Assembly (NCBI GenBank): GCA_029780695.1
Contig: JAKOYD010000051.1
Span: 50,853 to 114,852 of the forward strand
Direction: 5' to 3'
Length of the DNA: 64,000 bases
Source: Pseudomonadota bacterium
Lineage (GTDB): Bacteria > Pseudomonadota > Gammaproteobacteria > Burkholderiales > Burkholderiaceae_C
Part shown: positions 30,162 to 39,110 of the stretch, in pieces
How the letters are laid out: every line of letters starts with the position of its first letter
How positions within the stretch are numbered: the first letter of the stretch is position 1
Notes under the pieces: generated by a model
Seen by the model: only the letters and a program-made list of their open reading frames with translations
What the model was told of the DNA's origin: nothing
Databases searched by the model: none
Made by a program: the position numbers and the translations under genes

Positions 30162-30482
30162 ATGGACTTGTGGATGGAAAGCGCGCGATCTGCCGTCGCT
30201 GACGACGCGGCGACCTTGCCGGTGCCGCTGCTCGCGCTGCCCGTGGGCGCGCGCGCCGTGATCGAACGCCTGCAGCAGCCCGCCGACGCGGACGACCGCG
30301 AAGTGCTGCTGCGCCTGATCGAGCTGGGCTTTCTGCCCGGCGAAACGGTGCGTATCGTGGCCAAGGCGCACGGCGGGCAGAGGCCGGTGGCGCTGCGGCT
30401 GGGCGGCCAGTCGACCTTTGCGCTGCGCGCGCGCGAGGCCGCGCTGATCGGCGTGCGGCACGTCGAGGGGCCGGGCGCATGA
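30162..30482 (+). CDS. feoA: Ferrous iron transport protein FeoA
   Basis: This small SH3-like cytosolic protein of up to 106 residues helps FeoB import ferrous iron. The core LIELGFLPGETVRIVAKAH and the C-terminal LRAREAALIGVR are typical of FeoA. Starts at 30162 and 30174 are both possible; neither has a strong ribosome site because the Fur box occupies the upstream bases. The stop overlaps the feoB start by 4 bases. Confidence 0.9.
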   Translation: MDLWMESARSAVADDAATLPVPLLALPVGARAVIERLQQPADADDREVLLRLIELGFLPGETVRIVAKAHGGQRPVALRLGGQSTFALRAREAALIGVRHVEGPGA

Positions 30483-32428
30483 ACCGGCCGCAGGACGCAG
30501 CCGCCCCGGCCGCGAGCGCCGGGCGCGTTGCCGAACCGCGCGTGCTGGCCAGCAGCGCGCGCCCCTTGCGCGTGGCGCTGCTGGGCAACCCCAACTGCGG
30601 CAAGATGGCGCTGTTCAACCTGCTGACCGGCAGCCGCCAGAAGGTGGCCAACTACGCCGGCGTGACGGTCGAGCGCAAGGAAGGGCGCCTGCTGTCGCCC
30701 ACCGGGCGCGAGGTGCTGGTGCTGGACCTGCCCGGCGCGTACAGCCTGAACGCGCTGAGCCTGGACGAGGAGATCACGCGGGACATCGTCACCGGCCGCC
30801 GCGCGGGCGAGCCGCTGCCCGACCTGCTGGTGTGCGTGGTCGACGCCACCAAGCTGCGCCTGAACCTGCGGCTGGTGCTGGAGGCGCAGCGCCTGGGCCT
30901 GCCGCTGCTGGTGGCGCTGAACATGACCGACATGGCCGAGCGCCTGGGCATCCAGGTCGATGCCGAGCGACTGTCGAAGGAACTGGGCGTGCCGGTGCTG
31001 CCCACGGTGGGCGTGCGCGGCGGCGGCGCCGATGCGCTGGTGGCGGCGCTGGACGCGTTCAATCCGCCGCTGATCGGCCGCGCACCGCGGGTGGCGGCAG
31101 ACCCACCCGGCATCGAAGACGTGATGCTGACGCAGCGCGCCGTGCAGCAACTGGTGGCGGATTGCGTGCGCGCGCCGGCCCGGCCGCTGGCGCGCGACGA
31201 CGCCATCGACCGCGTGCTGCTGCACCCGGTGGGGGGCATGCTGATCCTGGGCGCGGTGCTGCTGCTGATGTTTCAGGCCGTGTTCAGCTGGGCGCAATGG
31301 CCCATGGAGGGCATCAAGGCCGGCATGGACGCCGCGGCGGCCTGGGTGCGCGCCCACATGGCCGACGGGCCGCTGCGCAGCCTGTTGGCCGATGGCGTGA
31401 TCGCCGGGGTGGGCAGCGTGCTGGTGTTCCTGCCGCAGATCCTGATCCTGTTCGCCTTCATCCTGGCGCTGGAGGATTCGGGCTATCTGCCGCGCGCGGC
31501 TTTTTTGCTGGACCGGGTCATGGGGCGCGTGGGGCTGTCGGGGCGCTCGTTCATTCCGCTGCTGTCCAGCTTTGCCTGCGCCGTGCCGGGCATCATGGCC
31601 ACGCGCACGATCACGCACTGGCGCGACCGGGTGGTCACCATCCTCATCGCGCCGCTGATGACCTGCTCGGCGCGGCTGCCGGTGTATGCGCTGCTGATTG
31701 CGGCTTTCATCCCCCAACGCCGGGTGGCGGGGCTGTTCAACCTGCAGGGGCTGGTGCTGTTTGCGCTGTACGTGGCGGGCATCGTCAGCGCGTTGTGCAT
31801 CGCCTGGGTGTACCGCCTGTCGGCGCGCGGCGGCAAGGCCCGGCCGACGCCGCTGATCATGGAACTGCCCGCCTACCGCTGGCCCAGCCCACGCCAGCTC
31901 GCCTACGGGCTGTGGGAGCGGGCGCGCGTCTTTTTGCAGCGCGTGGGCGGCATCATCCTGGCGGTGATGGTGCTGTTGTGGTTCTTGTCCAGCTATCCGG
32001 CCGCGCCGGTGGGGGCCGAAGGGCCGGCGATTCTGCACAGCTACGCCGGCCGCATCGGCCTGCAGCTGCAGAAGCTGCTGGCGCCGGTCGGCTTCAACTG
32101 GCAGATCGCCATTGCGCTGGTGCCCGGCATGGCGGCGCGCGAAGTGGCGGTGGGCGCGCTGGGCACGGTGTATGCACTGTCGGCCAGCGGCGACGACGTG
32201 GCGGCGCAATTGCAGGGCCTGTTGGCGCACGGCTGGAGCCTGGCGACCGCGCTGGCGCTGCTGGCGTGGTACGTGTATGCGCCGCAGTGCGTGTCGACGC
32301 TGGTGGCGGTGCGGCGCGAAACCAACGGTTGGCGCTGGCCGCTCATCATGCTGGTGCAGCTGTTCGGGCTGGCCTATGTGGCGGCGTTCGTCACCTACCG
32401 CGTGGCGTTGGCCTGGGGGGCCGGGTGA
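30479..32428 (+). CDS. feoB: Ferrous iron transporter FeoB with altered P-loop
   Basis: This 649-residue inner-membrane protein has an N-terminal G domain followed by a polytopic transport domain. The G1 loop at 36-43 reads GNPNCGKM: the serine/threonine that normally coordinates Mg2+ after GK is methionine (codon ATG at 30604-30606, one base from ACG). G3 (DLPGAYSLNALS) and G4 (NMTD) look normal. The membrane part carries Gate-like motifs (SGRSFIPLLSSFACAVPGIM, MTCSARLPVYALL). It is translationally coupled to feoA and to the next small gene, under the Fur box. Confidence 0.93.
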   Translation: MNRPQDAAAPAASAGRVAEPRVLASSARPLRVALLGNPNCGKMALFNLLTGSRQKVANYAGVTVERKEGRLLSPTGREVLVLDLPGAYSLNALSLDEEITRDIVTGRRAGEPLPDLLVCVVDATKLRLNLRLVLEAQRLGLPLLVALNMTDMAERLGIQVDAERLSKELGVPVLPTVGVRGGGADALVAALDAFNPPLIGRAPRVAADPPGIEDVMLTQRAVQQLVADCVRAPARPLARDDAIDRVLLHPVGGMLILGAVLLLMFQAVFSWAQWPMEGIKAGMDAAAAWVRAHMADGPLRSLLADGVIAGVGSVLVFLPQILILFAFILALEDSGYLPRAAFLLDRVMGRVGLSGRSFIPLLSSFACAVPGIMATRTITHWRDRVVTILIAPLMTCSARLPVYALLIAAFIPQRRVAGLFNLQGLVLFALYVAGIVSALCIAWVYRLSARGGKARPTPLIMELPAYRWPSPRQLAYGLWERARVFLQRVGGIILAVMVLLWFLSSYPAAPVGAEGPAILHSYAGRIGLQLQKLLAPVGFNWQIAIALVPGMAAREVAVGALGTVYALSASGDDVAAQLQGLLAHGWSLATALALLAWYVYAPQCVSTLVAVRRETNGWRWPLIMLVQLFGLAYVAAFVTYRVALAWGAG

Positions 32429-32616
32429 TGCAGCAGGTGGTGGTGGCGCTGATCGTGGCCGTGGCGGCACTGTACGCGCTGTGGCACTTCATGCCCGCGC
32501 GCTGGCGCAGGTCGCTGGCGGCGCGCCTGGGGTTGGGCGCGGGCGCGGGGCAGGGGGGGTGTCATGATTGCGGTGACTGCGGCGCGTGTTCGTCGCCAAA
32601 AATCAATAAAAAATAG
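32428..32616 (+). CDS. Small FeoB-associated cysteine-rich membrane protein
   Basis: This 62-residue protein starts within the feoB stop (TGATG). It has one N-terminal membrane helix (VVVALIVAVAALYALWHFM), a basic stretch (PARWRRSLAARLG) and a cysteine cluster GGCHDCGDCGACSSP. Similar short membrane proteins often follow feoB in proteobacteria and may take the FeoC place, possibly binding iron. The last residues (KINKK) and the TAG stop come from a copy of element A. Confidence 0.75.
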   Translation: MQQVVVALIVAVAALYALWHFMPARWRRSLAARLGLGAGAGQGGCHDCGDCGACSSPKINKK

Positions 32617-32667
32617 GCGCTGGCGCTTGCCAATCAAGCGCTGTTAGCTACTTTATTGATAGTAATC
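32601..32667. repeat. Element A copy overlapping the end of the Feo operon
   Basis: ATCAATAAAAAATAGGCGCTG precedes core 32622-32640, GCGCTTG-CCAAT-CAAGCGC with perfect arms, followed by TGTTAGCTACTTTATTGATAG. Both flanks contain an AT-rich TAGC and TATTGAT stretch, so the whole element is close to a 60-base palindrome. Confidence 0.82.
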
Positions 32668-32692
32668 TGCACTGAGCTGTCGGTGGTTTTTG

Positions 32693-32792
32693 ACTCCCTC
32701 CCCCGCTGGGGGAGGGTTGGGGTGGTGGCTACCCACGGTGACTGCCTGGCGGGCTCGCCCCCCTCCCAGCCTTCCCCCAGCGGGGAAGGAGC
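32693..32792. repeat. Palindrome with CTCCCTCCCCC / GGGGAAGGAG arms
   Basis: CTCCCTCCCCCGCTGGGGG on the left and CCCCCAGCGGGGAAGGAG on the right flank a second pair (GGGTTGGGG and CCCTCCCAGCC). The structure could form several alternative hairpins and lies in the 227-base gap between the Feo operon and the convergent YkgJ-like gene. Confidence 0.6.
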
Positions 32793-32843
32793 CAACAGCC
32801 GCACATCGGTCAGCTCAAGACAGTGCTGACCATGAGCCACGCC

Positions 32844-33161
32844 TCAAGCGGCGCGCTCCAGCCCGTGCTGGCGGCGCGCATGCAGGCAGGCGTCCGAGCC
32901 GGCATCGAACTCGCGGCAGGGCGAGGGGCGCCATTCATAGATGCCGCAACGCACGCGCTGGCCCACCTGCCCGCCCAGCGCCGCGCAGCGCGGCCGCAGA
33001 TGGTCGGTGCCGCGCAGGCGGCACAGGCTGGTCGTCAGGCGTGCGGCCAGACCGTCGGGCACCGGGCCGCCTTCGGACTGCAATTCAAGGGCAGCGAAAT
33101 CGACTCGAAAGCTGGCGCAGCATGCCCCGCAGGACAGGCAATCTTCTTGGCGCGGGCGCAT
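32844..33161 (-). CDS. YkgJ-family cysteine cluster protein
   Basis: This 105-residue protein has the zinc/iron-chelating pattern of the YkgJ family: DCLSCGACCASF at the N-terminus, LCRLRG and RCAAL in the middle, and CGIYEWRPSPCREF near the C-terminus, eight cysteines or so in all. Metal binding is expected; the cellular role is not known. It lies just beyond argF, in the same direction. Confidence 0.85.
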   Translation of the reverse strand: MRPRQEDCLSCGACCASFRVDFAALELQSEGGPVPDGLAARLTTSLCRLRGTDHLRPRCAALGGQVGQRVRCGIYEWRPSPCREFDAGSDACLHARRQHGLERAA

Positions 33162-33198
33162 GGCGCGGGGACGTTGTGGGACGTGCGTGCAGCGGCGC

Positions 33199-34134
33199 TC
33201 AGTCCAGTCGGCCCAGCAGCAGGTATTCCATCAGCGCCTTCTGCACGTGCATGCGGTTCTCGGCCTCGTCCCACACCACCGACTGCGGGCCGTCGATGAC
33301 GTCGGCGGTGACTTCCTCGCCGCGGTGCGCCGGCAGGCAGTGCATGAACAGGGCGTCGGGCCGCGCGGCGCGCATCATGTCGGCGTCGACGCACCAGTCG
33401 GCAAAGGCCTTGCGGCGGGCGTCGTTCTCGGCCTCGTAGCCCATCGACGTCCAGACGTCGGTGGTGACCAGGTCGGCGCCTTCGCAGGCCTTGCGCGGGT
33501 CGGCAAAGTTTTGCCAGCCCTTGCCGCCGCCGTTGCCGTCCAGCGCGGCCAGTTGCGTGTCGACCTCGTAGCCGCGCGGCGTGGACACGCGCAGCGTGAA
33601 GCCCAGCAGCGAGGCGGCCTGCGCCCAAGTGTTGGCCATGTTGTTACCGTCGCCAATCCAGGCCACCGTCTTGCCCTGGATCGGTCCGCGGTGCTCGATG
33701 AAGGTGAAGATGTCGGCCAGGATCTGGCAGGGGTGGTATTCGTTCGTCAGGCCGTTGATGACCGGCACGCGCGAATGGGCGGCGAACTGGTCGATACGGC
33801 CCTGCTCGAAGGTGCGGATCATCACGATGTCGACCATGCGGCTGATGACGCGCGCCGTGTCCTCGATCGGCTCGCTGCGCCCCAGCTGGCTGTCGCCGCT
33901 GGTCAGGTTGACCACGCTGCCGCCCAGCTGGTACATGCCCGCCTCGAAGCTCACGCGCGTGCGCGTGCTGGCCTTCTCGAAGATCATGGCCAGCGTGCGG
34001 TCGCCCAGCGTGTGGTGCTTCTCGTACGCCTTGAACTTGCGCTTGATGAGGGCCGAGCGCTCGAACAGGTAGGCGTATTCATCCGCCGTGAAATCGGCAA
34101 ACTGCAGGTAATGCTTGATGGGCGCGCTCGTCAT
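33199..34134 (-). CDS. argF: Ornithine carbamoyltransferase
   Basis: This 311-residue enzyme makes citrulline from ornithine and carbamoyl phosphate in arginine synthesis. The carbamoyl phosphate site STRTR is at 56-60, followed by HPCQ in the middle and FMHCLPAHRGEE near the C-terminus. The start lies two bases after the argD stop, so argD and argF form one leftward operon. Confidence 0.96.
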   Translation of the reverse strand: MTSAPIKHYLQFADFTADEYAYLFERSALIKRKFKAYEKHHTLGDRTLAMIFEKASTRTRVSFEAGMYQLGGSVVNLTSGDSQLGRSEPIEDTARVISRMVDIVMIRTFEQGRIDQFAAHSRVPVINGLTNEYHPCQILADIFTFIEHRGPIQGKTVAWIGDGNNMANTWAQAASLLGFTLRVSTPRGYEVDTQLAALDGNGGGKGWQNFADPRKACEGADLVTTDVWTSMGYEAENDARRKAFADWCVDADMMRAARPDALFMHCLPAHRGEEVTADVIDGPQSVVWDEAENRMHVQKALMEYLLLGRLD

Positions 34135-34135
34135 T

Positions 34136-35332
34136 TCATTCTTTCAGGAAGGCCTCGATCAGCGGCACCAGGATGCCCACCATCTCGTCGGCCTCGGCCT
34201 CGGTCAGGATCAGCGGCGGCACCAGGCGGACCACGCTGTCGGCGGTCACGCTCAGCAGCAGGCCGGCGTCCAGCGCACGCTGCGCCAGCACGCCGCACGG
34301 CCTGGCCAGCTCGATGCCGATCATCAGCCCCTGGCCGCGCACGTCCTTCACGCCGGGGTTGCCGGCCAGCGCCTTCTGCAGCGCGGCCTTCAGGTGCGCG
34401 CCCACCTTGGCGGCGTTGTCCAGCAGGCCTTCTTCTTCCATGATGCGGATGGTCTCGACCCCCGCGCGCATGGCCAGCGGGTTGCCGCCAAAGGTGGTGC
34501 CGTGGTTGCCGGGCTGGAAGATGTTGGCCGCCTTTGGCCCCGCCACCACGGCGCCGATGGGCACGCCAGAACCCAGGCCCTTGGCCAGCGGCATCACGTC
34601 CGGCTTGATGCCCGCCCACTGGTGCGCAAACCACTTGCCGGTGCGGCCCATGCCGCACTGCACCTCGTCGATCATCATCAGCCAGTCGCGTTCGTCGCAC
34701 AGCTGGCGCAGCTGCTGCAGGTAGTCGATGCGCATGGGGTTGATGCCGCCTTCGCCCTGGATGGTTTCGAAGAACACCGCCACCACGTTGGGGTTGCCCT
34801 CGGTGGCCTTCTTGAGCGCCTCGATGTCGTTCATCGGCACGCGGATGAAGCCTTCGACCAGTGGCTCGAAGCCTTTCTGGATCTTGGGGTTGCCGGTGGC
34901 GCTGAGCGTGGCGATGCTGCGGCCGTGGAAGGCCTTTTCGTACACCACGATCTGCGGGTTGGCGATGCCCTTGTCGTGACCGAACTTGCGCGCCAGCTTG
35001 AGCGCCGCCTCGTTGGCCTCCAGCCCGGTGCAGCAGAAGAACACGTTGGTCAGGCCCGAGAGCTCGGTCAGCTTCTTGGCCAGCACCTCGGCGTTGGGCA
35101 CGTGGTAGTAGTTGCTGCTGTGGATGATCTTGCCGATCTGGTCTTGCAGCGCCGGCACCAGCTTGGGGTGGTTGTGGCCCAGCGTGTTCACGGCAATGCC
35201 GCCCAGGCCGTCCAGGTAGCTCTTGCCGTTGACGTCGACCACGCGGCAGCCTCGGCCATGATCGACCGCCATCGGCAGGCGGGCGTAGGTGTTCATGGTG
35301 TGGGGCGAGGCGGCTTCGATGTGCGCGGTCAC
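34136..35332 (-). CDS. argD: Acetylornithine aminotransferase (class III PLP)
   Basis: This 398-residue class III aminotransferase starts at a GTG preceded by a strong ribosome site (GAAGGAG). It shows NTYARLPMAVDHGRG, the turn CCTGLEANEAALKLAR, the PLP-phosphate and lysine regions (MMIDEVQCGMGRTGKWFAHQ, PLAKGLGSGVPIG) and NHGTTFGGNPLA. It converts N-acetylglutamate semialdehyde to N-acetylornithine; some members also serve in lysine synthesis in place of DapC. It is directly upstream of argF, which supports the arginine role. Confidence 0.93.
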   Translation of the reverse strand: MTAHIEAASPHTMNTYARLPMAVDHGRGCRVVDVNGKSYLDGLGGIAVNTLGHNHPKLVPALQDQIGKIIHSSNYYHVPNAEVLAKKLTELSGLTNVFFCCTGLEANEAALKLARKFGHDKGIANPQIVVYEKAFHGRSIATLSATGNPKIQKGFEPLVEGFIRVPMNDIEALKKATEGNPNVVAVFFETIQGEGGINPMRIDYLQQLRQLCDERDWLMMIDEVQCGMGRTGKWFAHQWAGIKPDVMPLAKGLGSGVPIGAVVAGPKAANIFQPGNHGTTFGGNPLAMRAGVETIRIMEEEGLLDNAAKVGAHLKAALQKALAGNPGVKDVRGQGLMIGIELARPCGVLAQRALDAGLLLSVTADSVVRLVPPLILTEAEADEMVGILVPLIEAFLKE

Positions 35333-35540
35333 GGGCGGCTCCTTCAGGGGGAAAAACAATGAGAATCGGGCCAACTCAGGCCCGTTGAAGCTGCATTCTA
35401 GGTTGCCCAATCGGCGGCTTTGTTGCCACCTTTGCATCACTGCGATGCGCGCGTCCGCCGGTCGAATCCAGTCTTATATAAGATACAATTTTCGTTGCAC
35501 CGCAGCATGCCACAAGCGTGCCTTGCGGTGCCAGGAAAAG

Positions 35541-35858
35541 ATGACGTCCACACCCACCAGCAACGAGATCTTCATCCGCGGCATCACGCGCGACGGTCGC
35601 ACCTTCCGCCCCAGCGACTGGGCCGAGCGCCTGGCGGGGGTGATGGCGCAGTTCCGCCCCGGCGGCGCCAAGGGACCAGGTGGGCACATCAGCTATTCGC
35701 CCTGGTGCGTGCCAACCACGCTGGACGGCGTCAAGGCCGTGGTGGTGCACCGCGCCCTGAAGGACCACGAACCCATGGCCTGGGACTTCGTGATGGGTTT
35801 TGCGGCCGACAACGAACTGCAGGTCATCGAGGCCTGCCTGATCCCAGACCGCCCCTGA
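35541..35858 (+). CDS. DUF3579 domain-containing protein
   Basis: This 105-residue cytosolic protein contains EIFIRGITRDGRTFRPSDWAERLAG and a conserved HISYSPWCVPTTLDGVKAVVV stretch (shown in part) that identify the DUF3579 family, common in betaproteobacteria and usually divergent from argD-argF as here. The function is unknown. The start at 35541 follows CAGGAAAAG. It is followed by a terminator and the convergent rpsT gene. Confidence 0.87.
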   Translation: MTSTPTSNEIFIRGITRDGRTFRPSDWAERLAGVMAQFRPGGAKGPGGHISYSPWCVPTTLDGVKAVVVHRALKDHEPMAWDFVMGFAADNELQVIEACLIPDRP

Positions 35859-35894
35859 GTCGCCGGCGGCGCCTCGCCTACGGAACTACGCCAA

Positions 35895-35928
35895 CAAAAA
35901 ACCGCCCGAAGGCGGTTTTTGCTTTTTG
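35895..35928. terminator. Bidirectional rho-independent terminator
   Basis: AAAAAACCGCC-CGAA-GGCGGTTTTT forms a GC stem with an A tract before it and a T tract after it, so it can end both the rightward DUF3579 transcript and the leftward rpsT transcript (stop at 36008). Confidence 0.88.
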
Positions 35929-36007
35929 CCGACAGCGCACCCGATGCAAACGGCGGTGGGGCATTGCATGGCTGCATGCCCCAACCGGGCTGTTTGCCTG
36001 AAATCCG

Positions 36008-36316
36008 TCAGGCGGCGGCGGGTTGGGTGGCCAGGGTCTTGACCTTGGCCGACAGGCGGCTCTTGTCGCGAGCGGCCTTGTTCTTGTGGAAGATGCCCTT
36101 GTCGGCGACCGAGTCGACCACCGACTGCATCAGCGCGAAGGCGCTCTTGGCCTTCTCGACGTCGCCGGCCAGAACGGCTTTTTCGACGTTCTTCACCGAC
36201 GTGCGGTATTTGGAGCGCAGCGAGGTGTTCGCGGCGTTGAGCGCGACGTTCTGGCGGGCGCGTTTGCGGCCCGACGCCAGGCGCGGGTTCTTTTTCTTGG
36301 GCTTTCCAGCGGCCAT
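36008..36316 (-). CDS. rpsT: 30S ribosomal protein S20
   Basis: This 102-residue, very basic protein begins [20 protein letters not shown] and has the helical hairpin pattern of S20 ([35 protein letters not shown]). It binds 16S rRNA in the small subunit. It is encoded alone, divergent from murJ, as in many Burkholderiales. It is longer than E. coli S20 (87 residues), as is usual in this group. Confidence 0.96.
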   Translation of the reverse strand: MAAGKPKKKNPRLASGRKRARQNVALNAANTSLRSKYRTSVKNVEKAVLAGDVEKAKSAFALMQSVVDSVADKGIFHKNKAARDKSRLSAKVKTLATQPAAA

Positions 36317-36449
36317 GAAAGGGTTCCTTTAAAGGTTTGTGGATGTTGTCGGCAAAACCCAGCATTCTACCAGCGGCGCCCGGCTGGCGCCACGCCATTC
36401 GGACAGGGCGCGCGCGGCGACTACACTGGCGCCCCACCGCGAGTTCATC

Positions 36450-38003
36450 TTGAGCCTTTTCAAAGCCGCCTCCACCGTTTCCTTGCTGACCCTGGTCTCG
36501 CGCATCACGGGGTTGGTGCGCGACCTGTTGATGGCGTCGGCCTTCGGCGTCAGCGGGCTGACGGATGCCTTCAACGTGGCCTTTCGCATCCCCAATCTGC
36601 TGCGGCGGCTGTTTGGCGAGGGGGCTTTCAGCCAGGCCTTCGTGCCCGTGCTGGCCGCCAGCAAGGCGCGCGACGGCGACGCGGCCACCAAGGTGCTGAT
36701 CGACGACGTGGCCACGGCGCTGACCTGGGCGCTGCTGGCGACCTGCGTGGTGGGCATCGTGGCCGCGCCGCTGCTGGTGTGGGCGCTGGCCAGCGGGCTG
36801 GACGCCACGAGCTTCGACGCCGGGGTGCTGATGACACGCTGGATGTTTCCGTACATCGGCTGCATGTCGTTGGTGGCGTTTTCGGCCGGCATCCTTAACA
36901 CCTGGAAGCACTTTGCCGTGCCGGCCGCCACGCCGGTGCTGCTGAACGTGGCGATGATTCTGGCCGCCTGGTGGGGCGCGCCGTGGTTCGAGCGCAGGGG
37001 CATCGAGCCGATCTATGCGATGGCCGCGGGCGTGATGTTGGGTGGGCTGCTGCAACTTGGGGTGCAGATTCCCGCGCTGCGCAAACGCGGCCTGCTGCCG
37101 CGCATCGGCTTCACCTGGGGGCGCGTGCGCGCGGCCTGGCGCGACCCTGGCGTGCGCCAGGTGCTGACGCTGATGCTGCCGGCGCTGCTGGGCGTGGGCG
37201 TGGCGCAGCTGTCGCTGCTCATCAACACGCAGATTGCGTCGCACCTGGCCGCCGGCAGCGTGACCTGGGTCTGGTATGCCGACCGCTTGATGGAGTTTCC
37301 GACCGCGCTGCTGGGCGTGGCGCTGGGCGTGGTGCTCACACCGCAATTGGCGGCGGCGCGCACGACGGGAGACGACGTGCGTTATTCGCAGATGCTGGAT
37401 TGGGGCCTGCGCCTGGTCGTGCTGCTGGCGGTGCCGTGCGCGGCCGCTTTGCTCACCTTTGCCACACCGTTGATCGCCACGCTGTTCCATCGCGGCGCCT
37501 TCTCAGACAACGACGTGGCGCAGGTCAGTGTGGCGCTCGCCTGCTACGGCATTGGTCTGCTGGGGCTGGTGGCCGTCAAGGTGCTGGCGCCGGGCTACTA
37601 CGCCAGCCTGGACATTCGCACGCCGGTCAAGATCGCCATTGGCGTGCTGGTGCTGACGCAGGTATTCAACCTGATCTTCGTGCCGCACCTGCGCCATGCG
37701 GCGCTCACGCTGTCCATCAGCCTGGGCGCCCTGGTCAACGCCCTGTGGCTGCTGACCGGCCTGATCCGCCGCGGCAGCTATCGGCCGCAGGCCGGCTGGG
37801 GCGTGTTTGGCGCGCAGGTGCTGGGCGCCACGCTGCTGATGAGCGCTTTTCTGCTGTGGGGTGCGCAGCGCTTCGACTGGCTTGGCACGGCCGCGCTGGC
37901 GCGTGCCGGCCTGCTGGCGCTGATGGTGCTGGGCGCGGCGGTCATCTATTTTGCGGCCTTGGCCGCGTCGGGCGTGCGCCTCAGGCAATTGCTGCGGCGC
38001 TGA
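36450..38003 (+). CDS. murJ: Lipid II flippase MurJ
   Basis: This 517-residue inner-membrane protein with about fourteen hydrophobic segments flips the peptidoglycan precursor lipid II across the membrane. The start is TTG, giving SLFKAASTVSLLTLVSRITG, the family's opening; RNLLRRLFGEGAFSQAFVPV-type sequence (here IPNLLRRLFGEGAFSQAFVP) follows. It belongs to the MATE/MOP exporter superfamily. It is divergent from rpsT and followed by a SirB1-like gene. Confidence 0.93.
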   Translation: MSLFKAASTVSLLTLVSRITGLVRDLLMASAFGVSGLTDAFNVAFRIPNLLRRLFGEGAFSQAFVPVLAASKARDGDAATKVLIDDVATALTWALLATCVVGIVAAPLLVWALASGLDATSFDAGVLMTRWMFPYIGCMSLVAFSAGILNTWKHFAVPAATPVLLNVAMILAAWWGAPWFERRGIEPIYAMAAGVMLGGLLQLGVQIPALRKRGLLPRIGFTWGRVRAAWRDPGVRQVLTLMLPALLGVGVAQLSLLINTQIASHLAAGSVTWVWYADRLMEFPTALLGVALGVVLTPQLAAARTTGDDVRYSQMLDWGLRLVVLLAVPCAAALLTFATPLIATLFHRGAFSDNDVAQVSVALACYGIGLLGLVAVKVLAPGYYASLDIRTPVKIAIGVLVLTQVFNLIFVPHLRHAALTLSISLGALVNALWLLTGLIRRGSYRPQAGWGVFGAQVLGATLLMSAFLLWGAQRFDWLGTAALARAGLLALMVLGAAVIYFAALAASGVRLRQLLRR

Positions 38004-38059
38004 CCTTTCGGCCCGCCTTGGCATTGACGCGCCCGGCGCGCTGCCGCTACAAAGCAGTC

Positions 38060-38911
38060 ATGAAGCTCGATCTTTCCGCGCCCACGCCGCTGGCCTATTT
38101 CGCTGCACTAGTGCGGCAGGACGACGGCCTGCCGCTGCTGGAAGCCGCCGCCAGCCTGGCGCAGGACGACCACCCGGCGCTTGACGTGCAGCAGGTGCTG
38201 GACGACGTCGATCAGCTGGCCGCCCGCCTGCAGCGCCGTGTAAAGCGCGACGACGACGCCATGCAGCGTCTGCGCGCGCTCAACCAGTTCTTCTTTGGCG
38301 ATCTGGGCTTTGCCGGCAACGTCAACGACTACTACAACCCCGACAACAGCTTTCTGCACGCGGTGCTGCACACGCGGCGCGGCATCCCCATCTCGCTGGC
38401 GGTGCTGTGGCTGGAACTGGCGCAGGGCCTGGGCCTGCGCGCCGAGGGGGTGGGCTTTCCGGGTCATTTTCTGGTGCAGGTTAACCTGGATGAGGGCAGG
38501 GTGGTGATCGACCCGTTCACCGGGCAGTCGCTGGACCGCGCCGAGTTGCGCGAGCGGATCGAGCAGTTTCTGCCTGACCTGGCCGCCGCGCCGACCGCCG
38601 ACCCGTCGCTGGCGCTGTACCTGCGACCCGCCGGCCCGCGCCACATTCTGGCGCGCATGCTGCGCAACTTGCAGGACATCCATCGAACGCAAGAGGACTG
38701 GCGTCGCTTCGTGCGCGTGCAGGACCGGCTGGTCACCTTGCTGCCCGATGCCTGGGCCGAATACCGCGACCGCGGCTTGGCTTGGGCCGAACAAGGTGAG
38801 CCGCGGCGCGCGGCCGCCGATCTGGCGCTGTACCTGCGCCAGGCCGCCGACGCCAGCGACCGCCACATCATCGCCTCGCGTCTGCGGCAGCTGGGCGGTC
38901 AGGCGCGTTGA
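38060..38911 (+). CDS. SirB1-family protein (transglutaminase-like plus TPR)
   Basis: This 283-residue protein matches the SirB1/UPF0162 pattern. An N-terminal transglutaminase-like core is marked by NDYYNPDNSFLHAVLHTRRG, IPISLAVLWLELAQGLGL and GVGFPGHFLV. The C-terminal TPR-like helices (about 190-275) contain ILARMLRNLQDIHRTQEDW. Its biochemical role is not established. It follows murJ by 56 bases and is probably co-transcribed. Confidence 0.87.
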   Translation: MKLDLSAPTPLAYFAALVRQDDGLPLLEAAASLAQDDHPALDVQQVLDDVDQLAARLQRRVKRDDDAMQRLRALNQFFFGDLGFAGNVNDYYNPDNSFLHAVLHTRRGIPISLAVLWLELAQGLGLRAEGVGFPGHFLVQVNLDEGRVVIDPFTGQSLDRAELRERIEQFLPDLAAAPTADPSLALYLRPAGPRHILARMLRNLQDIHRTQEDWRRFVRVQDRLVTLLPDAWAEYRDRGLAWAEQGEPRRAAADLALYLRQAADASDRHIIASRLRQLGGQAR

Positions 38912-39072
38912 TGGCGGTGTGGCGGGCACGCACGCGCCGCGTCCGCCCAAAAGAACCTGGCACGGCAACCCCGCCGAGGCCCGGCGCGTGCCTGCTCCCG
39001 AGCCGATGGTCTTGTTGATGTGGCTTCGCCGCGCTGGCGCGCTGCGTTGGGCGGGCCACTGCCATTGCATTG

Positions 39073-39102
39073 TTGACAAAACAATGTGTAACTCAATACC
39101 AT
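39073..39102 (+). promoter_or_regulatory. Candidate sigma-70 promoter
   Basis: TTGACA at 39073-39078 is followed after 18 bases by TACCAT at 39097-39102 (or CATAAT three bases later). Transcription would start close to 39109-39111, which favours the second ATG (39144) as the translation start of the next gene. The rest of the 199-base gap shows nothing else. Confidence 0.5.
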
Positions 39103-39110
39103 AATTCTTA

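Noticed and set aside
35340..35380. A Fur box before argD (AATGAGAATCGGG)
   Set aside because: Only one half resembles the operator; the symmetric half is missing and arginine genes are not an expected target.
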